Part shown: positions 1-10,910 of the stretch, one piece after another
Layout of the letters: each line of letters begins with the position of its first letter
How positions within the stretch are numbered: the stretch's first letter is position 1
Assembly (NCBI GenBank): GCA_031769625.1
Contig: JAUIMM010002008.1
Location: forward strand, 310,001 to 374,000
Length of the DNA: 64,000 bases
Source of the DNA: Taudactylus pleione
Lineage: Eukaryota > Chordata > Amphibia > Anura > Myobatrachidae
Reading direction: 5' to 3'
Program-made: the position numbers and the translations under genes
The notes under the pieces: model-generated
The model's input: only the letters and a program-made list of their open reading frames with translations
Databases searched by the model: none
Told to the model about the DNA's origin: nothing

Positions 1-653
1 AACTGGCAGCTCAGGAGATGGTGCATTTGCAACTTCTATTTAGTCCCCGATTTGGCATAAAAAAAACCCAGAATACAGCAAAACAATTAATGGTAATTAT
101 GCTGAGTAGTTCCGATTTAAGTCGATGGTGTATTCATTTCTATAAAAAAAAAACGCCCGAATTTGCGATAATAACAAACACGATTTCACCCCCAAAAAAT
201 GAAAAAAAATCACCCGAGTTTAATAATATTAAATTCCCGATAAGCAAAAAAGTGATATATATTCATCTGAGATTGCAACCTCAGACCAACACGAATCTTA
301 GTAAATTTACCCCCTAGTCTCTGCCAAGAGGGTGTCTAGCCTGTAACAGGTCCTGCAACACCATCCAAAGTCAGATGTATTTATCAGCCAGTGGAGTAAG
401 TTCATCCCAGATGCCCGGAGGTTATAGTATGGTGCCCACCTCCGTCACAGCCGCTGACACTGTAATGTAGAAATTCGCATGCAGACAGGCTATAGATAGA
501 CAAAGGCAGCTTCCATTGTCTCCCATAGTTCTGCCCCTGCTATCAGCATAGCCCACACTACTGCCTACATGCCCACAGCATACGTGCCTACTTTTGAAAA
601 AGCATATCAGAGAGAATGTGATAGTACCACTTATGAGCGCAGCGGTAAAGTGG
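1..653. other. Non-array flanking sequence
   Basis: This is the only stretch outside the three arrays longer than 25 bp. Positions 1-320 are A/T-rich with several A-runs (for example near 59-66, 144-153 and 204-213). Positions 321-653 are of mixed composition. I find no splice-framed exon, tRNA, terminal inverted repeat or target-site duplication. Two short open frames occur (18-317 plus strand, 99 codons; 422-685 minus strand, 87 codons). Neither resembles a known protein, and the second runs into array A, so I do not call genes. The A-rich part could be a decayed dispersed repeat, but I do not recognise a family. The sequence turns into array A at about 654, where the motif CGTGTACTGCTACATCTGAG first appears. 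Confidence 0.7.
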
Positions 654-939
654 ACGTGTACTGCTACATCTGAGAGGAGTGTCATACATGTGATAGGCGT
701 GTACTGCTACATCTGAGAGGAGTGTCATACATGTGATAGGTGTGTACTGCTACATCTAAGAGGTGTGTCATACATGTGATAGGCGTGTACTGCTACATCT
801 GAGAGGCATGTCATACATGTGATAGGCGTGTACTGCTACATCTGAGAGATGTGTCATACATCTGAGAGGCGTGCACTGCTACATCTGAGAGGTGTGTCAT
901 ACATGTGATAGGCGTGTACTGCTACATCTGAGAGGTGTG

Positions 940-3900
940 TCATACATGTGATAGGCATGTACTGCTACATCTGAGAGGTGTGCAATACATGTGATAGGCG
1001 TGTACTGCTACATCTGAGAGGTGTGTCATATATGTACTGCTATATCTGAGAGACGTGTCATACATGTGATAGGCATGTACTGCTACATCTGAGAGGTGGG
1101 TCATACATGTGATAGGCGTGTACTGCTTCATCTGAGAGGTGTGTCATACATGTGATTGGCGTGCACTGCTATATCTGAGAGGTGTCATACATGTGATAGG
1201 CGTGTACTGCTACATCTGAGAGGTGTCATACATGTGATAGGCGTGTACTGCTACATCTGAGAGGCTTGTCATACATGCAATAGGCGTGTACTGCTACATC
1301 TGAGAGGCATGTAATACATGTGATAGGCGTGTACTGCTACTTCTAAGAGGCATATCATATATGTGATAGGCGTGTACTGCTACATCTGAGAGGTGTGTCA
1401 TACATGTGATAGGCGTATACTGCTACATCTGAGAGGTGTGTCATATATGTACTGCTATATCTGAGAGGCATGTCATACATGTGATAGGCATGTATTGCTT
1501 CATCTGAGAGGTGTGTCATATATGTACTGCTACATCTGAGAGGCAGGTCATACATGTGATAGGCGTGTACTGCTTCATCTGAGAGGTGTGTCATACATGT
1601 TATAGGCGTGTACTGCTACATCTGAGAGGTGTTATACATGTGATAGGCGTGTACTGCTACATCTGAGAGGTGTCATACATGTGATAGGTGTGTACTGCTA
1701 CATCTAAGAGGTGTGTCATACATGTGATAGTCATGTACTGCTACATCTGTGAGGCGTGTAATACATGTGATAGGCGTGTATTGCTACATCTGAGAGGTAT
1801 GTCATATATGTGATAGTCATGTACTGCTACATCTGTGAGACGTGTAATACATGTGATAGACGTGTACTGGTACATCTGAGAGGTGTGCAATACATGTGAT
1901 AGGCGTGTATTGCTACATCTGAGAGATGTGCAATACATGTGATTGGCGTGTACTGCTACATCTGACAGGTGTGTCATACATGTGATAGGCGTGTACTGCT
2001 ACATTTGAGGTGTCATACATGTGATAGGCGTGTACTGCTACATCTGAGAGGTGTGTCATATATGTGATAAGAGTGTACTGCTACATCTGAGAGGTGTGTC
2101 ATACATGTGATAGGCGTGTACTGCTACATCTAAGAGGTGTCATACATGTGATAGGCGTGTACTGCTACATCTGAGAGGTGTCATACATGTGATAGGCGTG
2201 TACTGCTACATCTGAGAGGCTTGTCATACATGCAATAGGCGTGTACTGCTACATCTGAGAGGCATGTAATACATGTGATAGGCGTGTACTGCTACTTCTA
2301 AGAGGCATGTCATATATGTGATAGGCGTGTACTGCTACATCTGAGAGGTGTGTCATACATGTGATAGGCGTATACTGCTACATCTGAGAGGTGTGTCATA
2401 TATGTACTGCTATATCTGAGAGGCATGTCATACATGTGATAGGCATGTATTGCTTCATCTGAGAGGTGTGTCATATATGTACTGCTACATCTGAGAGGCA
2501 GGTCATACATGTGATAGGCGTGTACTGCTTCATCTGAGAGGTGTGTCATACATGTTATAGGTGTGTACTGCTACATCTGAGAGGTGTCATACATGTGATA
2601 GGCGTGTACTGCTACATCTAAGAGGTGTGTCATACATGTGATAGTCATGTACTGCTACATCTGTGAGGCGTGTAATACATGTGATAGGCGTGTATTGCTA
2701 CATCTGAGAGGTATGTCATATATGTGATAGTCATGTACTGCTACATCTGTGAGACGTGTAATACATGTGATAGACGTGTACTGGTACATCTGAGAGGTGT
2801 GCAATACATGTGATAGGCGTGTATTGCTACATCTGAGAGATGTGCAATACATGTGATTGGCGTGTACTGCTACATCTGACAGGTGTGTAATACATGTGAT
2901 AGGCGTGTACTGCTACATCTGAGAGGTGTGCAATACATGTGATAGGCATGTACTGCTACATCTGAAAGGTGTGTCATACATGTGATAGGCGTGTACTGCT
3001 ACATTTGAGGTGTCATACATGTGATAGGCGTGTACTGCTACATCTGAGAGGTGTGTCTTATATGTGATAGGAGTGTACTGCTACATCTGAGAGGTGTGTC
3101 ATACATGTGATAGGCGTGTACTGCTACATCTGAGAGGTGTGCAATACATGTGATAGGCGTGTACTGCTACATCTGAGAGGTGTGTCATATATGTACTGCT
3201 ATATCTGAGAGACGTGTCATACATGTGATAGGCATGTACTGCTACATCTGAGAGGTGGGTCATACATGTGATAGGCGTGTACTGCTTCATCTGAGAGGTG
3301 TGTCATACATGTGATTGGCGTGCACTGCTACATCTGAGAGGTGTCATACATGTGATAGGCGTGTACTGCTACATCTGAGAGGCTTGTCATACATGCAATA
3401 GGCGTGTACTGCTACATCTGAGAGGCATGTAATACATGTGATAGGCGTGTACTGCTACTTCTAAGAGGCATGTCATATATGTGATAGGCGTGTACTGCTA
3501 CATCTGAGAGGTGTGTCATACATGTGATGGGCGTATACTGCTACATCTGAGAGGTGTGTCATATATGTACTGCTATATCTGAGAGGCATGTCAATAAATG
3601 TGATAGGCGTGTATTGCTTCATCTGAGAGGTGTGTCATATATGTACTGCTACATCTGAGAAGCAGCTCATACATGTGATAGGCGTGTACTACTTCATCTG
3701 AGAGGTGTGTCATACATGTTATAGGCGTGTACTGCTACATCTGAGAGGTGTCATACATGTGATAGGCGTGTACTGCTACATCTGAGAGGTGTCATACATG
3801 TGATAGTCATGTACTGCTACATCTGAGAGGCGTGTCATACATGTGATAGGTGTGTACTGCTACATCTAAGAGGTGTGTCATACATGTGATAGTCATGTAC

Positions 3901-5493
3901 TGCTACATCTGTGAGGCGTGTAATACATGTGATAGGCGTGTATTGCTACATCTGAGAGGTATGTCATATATGTGATAGTCATGTACTGCTACATCTGTGA
4001 GACGTGTAATACATGTGATAGACGTGTACTGGTAAATCTGAGAGGTGTGCAATACATGTGATAGGCGTGTATTGCTACATCTGAGAGATGTGCAATACAT
4101 GTGATTGGCGTGTACTGCTACATCTGACAGGTGTGTAATACATGTGATAGGCGTGTACTGCTACATCTGAGAGGTGTGCAATACATGTGATAGGCATGTA
4201 CTGCTACATCTGAAAGGTGTGTCATACATGTGATAGGCGTGTACTGCTACATTTGAGGTGTCATACATGTGATAGGCGTGTACTGCTACATCTGAGAGGT
4301 GTGTCATATATGTGATAAGAGTGTACTGCTACATCTGAGGTGTGTCATACATGTGATAGGCGTGTACTGCTGCATCTGAGAGGTGTCATACATGTGATAG
4401 GCGTGTACTGCTACATCTGAGAGGTGTCATACATGTGATAGGCGTGTACTGCTACATCTGAGAGGCTTGTCATACATGCAATAGGCGTGTACTGCTACAT
4501 CTGAGAGGCATGTAATACATGTGATAGGCGTGTACTGCTACTTCTAAGAGGCATGTCATATATGTGATAGGCATGTACTGCTACATCTGAGAGGTGTGTC
4601 ATACATGTGATAGGCGTATACTGCTACATCTGAGAGGTGTGTCATATATGTACTGCTATATCTGAGAGGCATGTCATACATGTGATAGGCATGTATTGCT
4701 TCATCTGAGAGGTGTGTCATATATGTACTGCTACATCTGAGAGGCAGGTCATACATGTGATAGGCGTGTACTGCTTCATCTGAGAGGTGTGTCATACATG
4801 TTATAGGTGTGTACTGCTACATCTGAGAGGTGTCATACATGTGATAGGCGTGTACTGCTACATCTAAGAGGTGTGTCATACATGTGATAGTCATGTACTG
4901 CTACATCTGTGAGGCGTGTAATACATGTGATAGGCGTGTATTGCTACATCTGAGAGGTATGTCATATATGTGATAGTCATGTACTGCTACATCTGTGAGA
5001 CGTGTAATACATGTGATAGACGTGTACTGGTACATCTGAGAGGTGTGCAATACATGTGATAGGCGTGTATTGCTACATCTGAGAGATGTGCAATACATGT
5101 GATTGGCGTGTACTGCTACATCTGAGAGGTGTGCAATACATGTGATAGGCATGTACTGCTACACCTGAAAGGTGTGTCATACATGTGATAGGCGTGTACT
5201 GCTACATTTGAGGTGTCATACATGTGATAGGCGTGTACTGCTACATCTGAGAGGTGTGTCATATATGTGATAGGAGTGTACTGCTACATCTGAGAGGTGT
5301 GTCATACATGTGATAGGCGTGTACTGCTACATCTGAGAGGTGTGCAATACATGTGATAGGCGTGTACTGCTACATCTGAGAGGTGTGTCATATATGTACT
5401 GCTATATCTGAGAGACGTGTCATACATGTGATAGGCATGTACTGCTACATCTGAGAGGTGGGTCATACATGTGATAGGCGTGTACTGCTTCAT
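940..5493. repeat. About 2.2-kb super-period in array A
   Basis: A 192-bp segment recurs almost unchanged at 940-1131, 3099-3290 and 5302-5493, spaced 2,159 and 2,203 bp. It contains a 32-bp short unit, a GAGACGTGTC unit, a GAGGTGGGTC unit and a CTTCATCTGAG unit in the same order. It is absent from the blocks between them, near 2.1 kb and 4.4 kb. The ~1.1-kb blocks therefore come in two alternating types, and a pair of blocks has been duplicated as one larger unit. Confidence 0.8.
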
Positions 5494-6060
5494 CTGAGAG
5501 GTGTGTCATACATGTGATTGGCGTTTACTGCTATATCTGAGAGGTGTCATACATGTGATAGGCGTGTACTGCTACATCTGAGAGGTGTCATACATGTGAT
5601 AGGCGTGTACTGCTACATCTGAGAGGCTTGTCATACATGCAAAAGGCGTGTACTGCTACATCTGAGAGGCATGTAATACATGTGATAGGCGTGTACTGCT
5701 ACTTCTAAGAGGCATGTCATATATGTGATAGGCGTGTACTGCTACATCTGAGAGGTGTGTCATACATGTGATAGGCGTATACTGCTACATCTGAGAGGTG
5801 TGTCATATATGTACTGCTATATCTGAGAGGCATGTCATACATGTGATAGGCGTGTATTGCTTCATCTGAGAGGTGTGTCATATATGTACTGCTACATCTG
5901 AGAAGCAGCTCATACATGTGATAGGCGTGTACTGCTTCATCTGAGAGGTGTGTCATACAAGTTATAGGCGTGTACTGCTGCATCTGAGAGGTGTCATACA
6001 TGTGATAGGCGTGTACTGCTACATCTGAGAGGTGTCATACATGTGATAGTCATGTACTGC
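1265..6060. repeat. Higher-order repeat in array A, five copies of about 1.0-1.16 kb
   Basis: A rare variant unit, with CTTGTCATACATGC followed by AA in place of the usual GTG, starts at 1265, 2220, 3383, 4466 and 5627. Spacings are 955, 1163, 1083 and 1161 bp. The units after each marker keep the same order of variants: a CTACTTCTAAGAGG unit, then two 32-bp short units, then a CTTCATCTGAG unit. A second marker with CTGGTA in place of CTGCTA lies at 1867, 2781, 4029 and 5027. It is missing after the fifth block, where a deletion joins the GTGATAGTCATG unit near 6130 directly to a CTGACAGG unit. The block copies differ by whole units and scattered point changes, so they arose by block duplication rather than chance. 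Confidence 0.9.
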
Positions 6061-6269
6061 TACATCTGTGAGGCGTGTAATACATGTGATAGGCGTGTAT
6101 TGCTACATCTGAGAGGTATGTCATATATGTGATAGTCATGTACTGCTGCATCTGACAGGTGTGTAATACATGTGATAGGCGTGTACTGCTACATCTGAGA
6201 GGTGTGCAATACATGTGATAGGCATGTACTGCTACATCTGAAAGGTGTGTCATACATGTGATAGTCGTG

Positions 6270-6922
6270 TACTGCTACATCTGAGAGGTGTCATACATGT
6301 GATAGGTGTGTACTGCTACATCTGAGAGGCGTGTCATACATGTGATAGGTGTGTACTGCTACATCTAAGAGGTGTGTCATACATGTGATAGTCATGTACT
6401 GCTACATCTTTGAGGCATGTCATACATGTGATAGGCGTGTACTGCTACATCTGAGAGGTGTGCAATACATGTGATTGGAGTGTACTGCTACATCTGAGAG
6501 GTGTGTCATATATGTACTGCTATAGCTGAGAGGCGTGTCATACATGTGATAGGCGTGTACTGCTAAATCTGAGAGGCGTGTCATACATGTGATAGGTGTG
6601 TACTGCTACATCTGAGAGGTGACATACATGTGATAGTCATGTACTGCTACATCTGTGAGATGTGTAATACATGTGATAGGCGTGTACTGCCACATCTGAG
6701 AGGTGTGCAATACATGTGATAGGCGTGTACTGCTACATCTGAGAAGTGTGTCATACATGTGATAGGCGTGTACTGATACAGCTTTGAGGTGTCATACATG
6801 TGATAAGTGTGTACTGCTACATCTGAGAGGCGTGACATACATGTGATAGTCGTGTACTGCTACATCTGTGAGGCATGTAATACATGTGATAGGCGTGTAC
6901 TGCTACATCTGAGAGGTATGTC
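6270..6922. repeat. Less ordered 3' end of array A
   Basis: The last ~650 bp of array A still has the 43-bp period but does not follow the higher-order variant order seen upstream. Units here carry unusual changes, such as GATACAGCTTTGAGG at about 6773, TATAGCTGAG near 6521 and GTGACATACATG at 6610 and 6832. Greater divergence at the edge of an array than in its interior is the usual result of unequal exchange homogenising the middle. Confidence 0.7.
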
Positions 6923-6944
6923 ATACATGTATAATAACATGTAT
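6923..6944. repeat. 8-bp inverted repeat at the A/B junction
   Basis: ATACATGT at 6923-6930 and its exact reverse complement ACATGTAT at 6937-6944 flank a 6-bp spacer, ATAATA. The left arm is the final TCATACATGT of array A. The right arm touches the first CCCC of array B at 6946. The arms can form a small hairpin. The spacer also resembles the TATAATAAT of array B's second monomer, so the junction looks like a patchwork of both arrays. Confidence 0.85.
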
Positions 6945-7858
6945 ACCCCAGTATACAAGACACCCAGTATATAATAATCCCAGCATACAAATACCCCAAT
7001 ATACAAGACACCCAGTATATAATAATCCCAACATACAAATACCCCAATATACAAGACACCCAGTATATAATAATCCCAACATACAAATACCCCAGTATAC
7101 AAGACACCCAGTATATAACAATCCCAGCATACAAATACCCCAGTATACAAGACACCCAGTATATAATAATCCCAACATACAAACACCCCAATATACAAGA
7201 CACCCAGTATATAATAATCCCAACATACAAATACCCCAGTATACAAGACACCCAGTATATAACAATCCCAGCATACAAATACCCCAATATACAAGACACC
7301 CAGTATATAACAATCCCAACATACAAATACCCCAATATACAAGACACCCAGTATATAATAATCCCAGCATACAAATACCCCAGTATACAAGACACCCAGT
7401 ATATAACAATCCCAGCATACAAATACCCCAATATACAAGACACCCAGTATATAACAATCCCAGCATACAAATATCCCAATATACAAGACACCCAGTATAT
7501 AATAATCCCAACATACAAACACCCCAATATACAAGACACCCAGTATATAATAATCCCAACATACAAACACCCCAATATACAAGACACCCAGTATATAATG
7601 ATCCCAACATACAAATACCCCAATATACAAGACACCCAGTATATAATAATCCCAACATACAAACACCCCAATATACAAGACACCCAGTATATAACAATCC
7701 CAGCATACATATACTCCAATATACAAGACACCCAGTATATAATAATCCCAGCATACAAATACCCCAGTATACAAGACACCCAGTATATAACAATCCCAGC
7801 ATACAAATACCCCAGTATACAAGACACCCAGTATATAACAATCCCAGCATACAAATAT

Positions 7859-7968
7859 CCCAATATACAATATACAAGACACCCAGTATATAACAATCCC
7901 AGCATACAAATATCCCAATATACAATATACAAGACACCCAGTATATAACAATCCCAGCATACAAATAC
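7859..7968. repeat. Two array B units lengthened by 7 bp
   Basis: At 7859 and 7914 the first monomer reads CCCAATATACAATATACAAG, a 7-bp expansion of the ATATACA segment. The two affected units start 55 bp apart instead of 48. They are adjacent and identical in this feature, so the expansion arose once and was then copied into the next unit. Confidence 0.85.
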
Positions 7969-8000
7969 CCCAGTATATAATAATCCCAGCATACAAATAC
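7953..8000. repeat. Array B unit lacking its first 16-bp monomer
   Basis: A third-type monomer ending near 7968 is followed directly by the second-type monomer CCCAGTATATAATAAT at 7969, so this unit is 32 bp instead of 48. Loss of exactly one 16-mer supports the monomer boundaries proposed for the array and shows that pairing can occur between monomers of different type. Confidence 0.85.
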
Positions 8001-8077
8001 CCCAATATACAAGACACCCAGTATATAATAATCCCAACATACAAATACCCCAATTTACAAGACAGCCAGTATATAAA

Positions 8078-8100
8078 GATGCAACTCCGGGATGGTATGG
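8078..8100. other. 23-bp linker between arrays B and C
   Basis: After the last, degenerate B monomer (GCCAGTATATAAA, ending 8077) comes a short non-repeated stretch containing GATGCAACTCCGGGATGG. Array C begins with ACACTGTACAGATATGAAGA at 8101. The linker matches neither unit and is too short to interpret. Confidence 0.8.
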
Positions 8101-9800
8101 ACACTGTACAGATATGAAGAGGCAGCAGTGGGCGTCCCTTTGTTGGGCTGTGATTACACTGTATGTATATGAGAAGACAGCAGTGGGTGTCCCTATGCTG
8201 GGCTGTGCTTACACTGTATGGATATGAGGAGGCAGCAGTGGGTGTCCCTATGCTGGGCTGTGATTACACTGTACGGATATGAGATGGCAGCAGTGGGCGT
8301 CCCTATGCTGGGCTGTGATTACACTGTATGGATATGAGGAGGCAGCAGTGGGTGTCCCTATGCTGGGCTGTGCTTACACTGTACAGATATAAGAAGGCAG
8401 CAGTGGGCGTCCCTATGCTGGGCTGTGATTACACTGTACGGATATGAGGAGGCAGCAGTGGGTGTCCCTATGCTGGGCTGTGCTTACACTGTACAGATAT
8501 AAGAAGGCAGCAGTGGGTGTCCCTATACTGGGCTGTGCTTACACTGTATGGATATGAGGAGGCAGCAGTGGGCGTCCCTATGCTGAGCTGTACTTACACT
8601 GTCCGGATATGAGAAGGCAGCAGTGGGTGTCCCTATGCTGGGCTGTGCTTACACTGTACGGATATGAGAAGGCAGCAGTTGGCGTCCCTATGCTGTGCTG
8701 TGATTACACTGTACGGATATGAGAAGGCAGCACTGGGTGTCCCTATGCTGGGCTGTGATTACACTGTACAGATATGAGAAGGCAGCAGTGGGCGTCCCTA
8801 TGCTGGGCTGTACTTACACTGTACGGATATGAGAAGGCAGCAGTGGGCGTCCCTATGCTGGGCTGTGCTTACACTGTATGGATATGAGAAGGCAGCAGTG
8901 GGCGTCCCTATGCTGGGCTGTGCTTACACTGTACGGATATGAGGAGGCAGCAGTGGGTGTCCCTATGCTGGGCTGTACTTACGCTGTACGGATATGAGAA
9001 GGCAGCAGTGGGTGTCCCTATGCTGGGCTGTACTTACACTGTACGGATATGAGGAGGCAGCAGTGGGTGTCCCTATGCTGGGCTGTACTTACACTGTACG
9101 GATATCAGAAGGCAGCAGTGGGCGTCCCTATGCTGTGCTGTGCTTACACTATACGGATATGAGGAGGCAGCAGTGGGTGTCCCTATGCTGGGCTGTGATT
9201 ACACTGTACGGATATGAGGAGGCAGCAGTGGGTGTCCCTATGCTGGGCTGTACTTACACTGTATGGATATGAGGAGGCAGCAGTGGCGTCCCTATGCTGA
9301 GCTGTGATTACACTGTCCGGATATGAGAAGGCAGCAGTGGGTGCTGGGCTGTGCTTACACTGTACAGATATAAGAAGGCAGTAGGGGGCGTCCCTATGCT
9401 GGGCTGTGCTTACACTGTATGGATATGAGGAGGCAGCAGTGGGCGTCCCTATGCTGAGCTGTACTTACACTGTCCGGATATGAGAAGGCAGCAGTTGGCG
9501 TCCCTATGCTGTGCTGTGATTACACTGTACGGATATGAGAAGGCAGCAGTGGGTGTCCCTATGCTGGGCTGTGCTTACACTGTAAGGATATGAGAAGGCA
9601 GCAGTGGGTGTCCGTATGCTGGGCTGTACTTACACTGTACGGATATGAGAAGACAGCAGTGGGTGTCCCTATGCTGGGCTGTACTTACACTGTACAGATA
9701 TGAGAAGGCAGCAGTGGGTGTCCCTATGCTGGGCTGTACTTACACTGTATGGATATGAGATGGCAGCAGAGGGCGTCCCTATGCTGGGCTGTACTTACAC
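8101..9800. repeat. Left end of array C, locally scrambled
   Basis: The first ~1.7 kb keeps the 55-bp period but shows no long block duplication I can trace. It includes a shortened unit near 9335-9350, where CAGTGGGTGCTGGGC lacks the TCCCTAT segment, and a 54-bp unit near 9281 with GCAGTGGCGTCCC. An opening unit with GGGCGTCCCTTTGTTGGGC at about 8129 is diverged. Edge units being more varied fits array growth from the interior. Confidence 0.7.
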
Positions 9801-9801
9801 T

Positions 9802-10131
9802 GTATGAATATGAGAAGGCAGCAGTGGGCGTCCCTATGCTGGGCTGTGATTACACTGTACGGATATGAGGAGGCAGCAGTGGGTGTCCCTATGTTGGGCT
9901 GTGCTTACACTGTATGAATATGAGAAGGCAGCAGTGGGCGTCCCTATGCTGGGCTGTGATTACACTGTACGGATATGAGGAGGCAGCAGTGGGTGTCCCT
10001 ATGTTGGGCTGTGCTTACACTGTATGAATATGAGAAGGCAGCAGTGGGTGTCCCTATGCTGGGCTGTGATTACACTGTAAGGATATGAGAAGGCAGCAGT
10101 GGGCGTCCCTATGCTGGGCTGTGCTTCCACT
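9802..10131. repeat. 110-bp dimer repeated three times
   Basis: GTATGAATATGAG occurs at 9802, 9912 and 10022, exactly 110 bp (two units) apart. Each dimer pairs a GTATGAATATGAGAAGG unit with a GTACGGATATGAGGAGG unit whose CTATGTTGGGC is also distinctive. In the third copy the second half has changed. This is a short-range duplication of two units. Confidence 0.85.
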
Positions 10132-10910
10132 GTACGGATATGAGAAGGCAGCAGTGGGCGTCCCTATGCTGGGCTGTGCTTACACTGTAAGGATATGAGG
10201 AGGCAGCAGTGGGCGTCCCTATGCTGGGCTGTGCTTACACTGTATGAATATGAGAAGGCAGCAGTGGGCGTCCCTATGCTGGGCTGTACTTACACTGTAC
10301 GGATATGAGAAGGCAGCAGTGGGCGTCCCTATGCTGGGCTGTGATTACACTATACGGATATGAGGAGGCAGCAGTGGGCGTCCCTATGCTGGGCTGTGAT
10401 TACACTGTACGGATATGAGAAGGCAGCAGTGGGCGTCCCTATGCTGGGCTGTGATTACACTATACGGATATGAGGAGGCAGCAGTGGGTGTCCCTATGCT
10501 GTGCTGTGCTTACACTGTAAGGATATGAGGAGGCAGCAGTGGGCGTCCCTATGCTGGGCTGTGCTTACACTGTATGAATATGAGAAGGCAGCAGTGGGTA
10601 TCCCTATGCTGGGCTGTACTTACACTGTACGGATATGAGAAGGCAGCAGTGGGTGTCCCTATGTTGGGCTGTGCTAACACTGTATGAATATGAGAAGGCA
10701 GCAGTGGGCGTCCCTATGCTGGGCTGTGATTACACTGTAAGGATATGAGAAAGCAGCAGTGGGCGTCCCTATGCTGGGCTGTGCTTCCACTGTACGGATA
10801 TGAGAAGGCAGCAGTGGGCGTCCCTATGCTGTGCTGTGCTTACACTGTAAGGATATGAGGAGGCAGCAGTGGGCGTCCCTATGCTGGGCTGTGCTTACAC
10901 TGTATGAATA
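10022..10910. repeat. 660-bp (12-unit) duplication
   Basis: The rare GTGCTTCCAC at 10121 recurs at 10781, a spacing of exactly 660 bp. The match extends over about 10022-10250 and 10682-10910, including the GTAAGGATATGAG units on both sides of the marker. The two copies differ by a few substitutions, such as GAGAAAGCAG at 10747 and GCTGTGCTG at 10828. Confidence 0.8.

Larger units (their letters stand above)
654..6930. repeat. Array A: 43-bp minisatellite, about 148 copies
   Basis: The unit is 43 bp. A complete period runs from the CTGCTACATC at 661 to the same word at 704. Each unit contains, in order, TCATACATGTGATAGG, CGTGTACTGCTACATCTGAG and AGGTGTG. Length variants are a 40-bp form lacking one GTG before TCATACATG, and a 32-bp form lacking the 11 bp between ATGT and ACTGCT (for example 1026-1057). 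GC is about 47%. CG positions alternate with TG and CA (GGCGTG, GGTGTG, GGCATG), fitting methyl-CpG decay. Minus-strand frames of 60-95 codons recur with the repeat and are by-products of the period, not genes. Array A shares no unit sequence with arrays B or C. Confidence 0.97.
6946..8077. repeat. Array B: 48-bp repeat made of three 16-bp monomers, about 24 copies
   Basis: The period is 48 bp: the CCCC at 6946 recurs at 6994 and onward. Each unit splits into three related 16-mers: CCCAGTATACAAGACA, CCCAGTATATAATAAT and CCCAGCATACAAATAC. They share CCCAGYATAYAA, so the 48-mer is a fixed trimer of an older 16-bp repeat. Common variants are transitions (CAGTATAC/CAATATAC, CAGCATAC/CAACATAC, ATAATAAT/ATAACAAT, AATACCCC/AACACCCC). 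There is essentially no CpG; GC is about 38%. Because 48 is a multiple of 3 and the unit lacks stops in four frames, long frames occur (three overlapping minus-strand frames of 363-414 codons). I regard these as by-products of the period. Confidence 0.96.

Noticed and set aside
18..317. 99-codon frame in the left flank
   Set aside because: A/T-rich with lysine, asparagine and isoleucine runs from A-tracts, no recognisable domain, and no splice or promoter context.
1..653. Transposable element in the left flank
   Set aside because: The A-runs and TA-rich tracts hint at a decayed dispersed repeat, but no terminal repeats, target-site duplication or coding remnant could be identified.
422..685. 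87-codon minus-strand frame
   Set aside because: It starts inside array A and reads out into the flank. No family resemblance was found, and its length is within chance expectation.
654..6930. CRISPR array
   Set aside because: Units are contiguous 43-mers with no unique spacers and graded divergence, and the base composition and CpG decay are eukaryotic. It is a minisatellite.
7598..7948. 116-codon plus-strand frame with PNIQDTQY repeats
   Set aside because: It is the one stop-free plus frame of array B. It opens at an ATG created by a single substitution (ATGATCCC at 7598), and most repeat-to-repeat variants change the amino acid.
6817..8104. Overlapping minus-strand open frames of 407, 414 and 363 codons
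   Set aside because: They are three frames of the same 48-bp repeat, all open because the unit has no stops. Ends run into array A and the linker, the peptides are 16-residue periodic and low-complexity, and variants show no synonymous bias.
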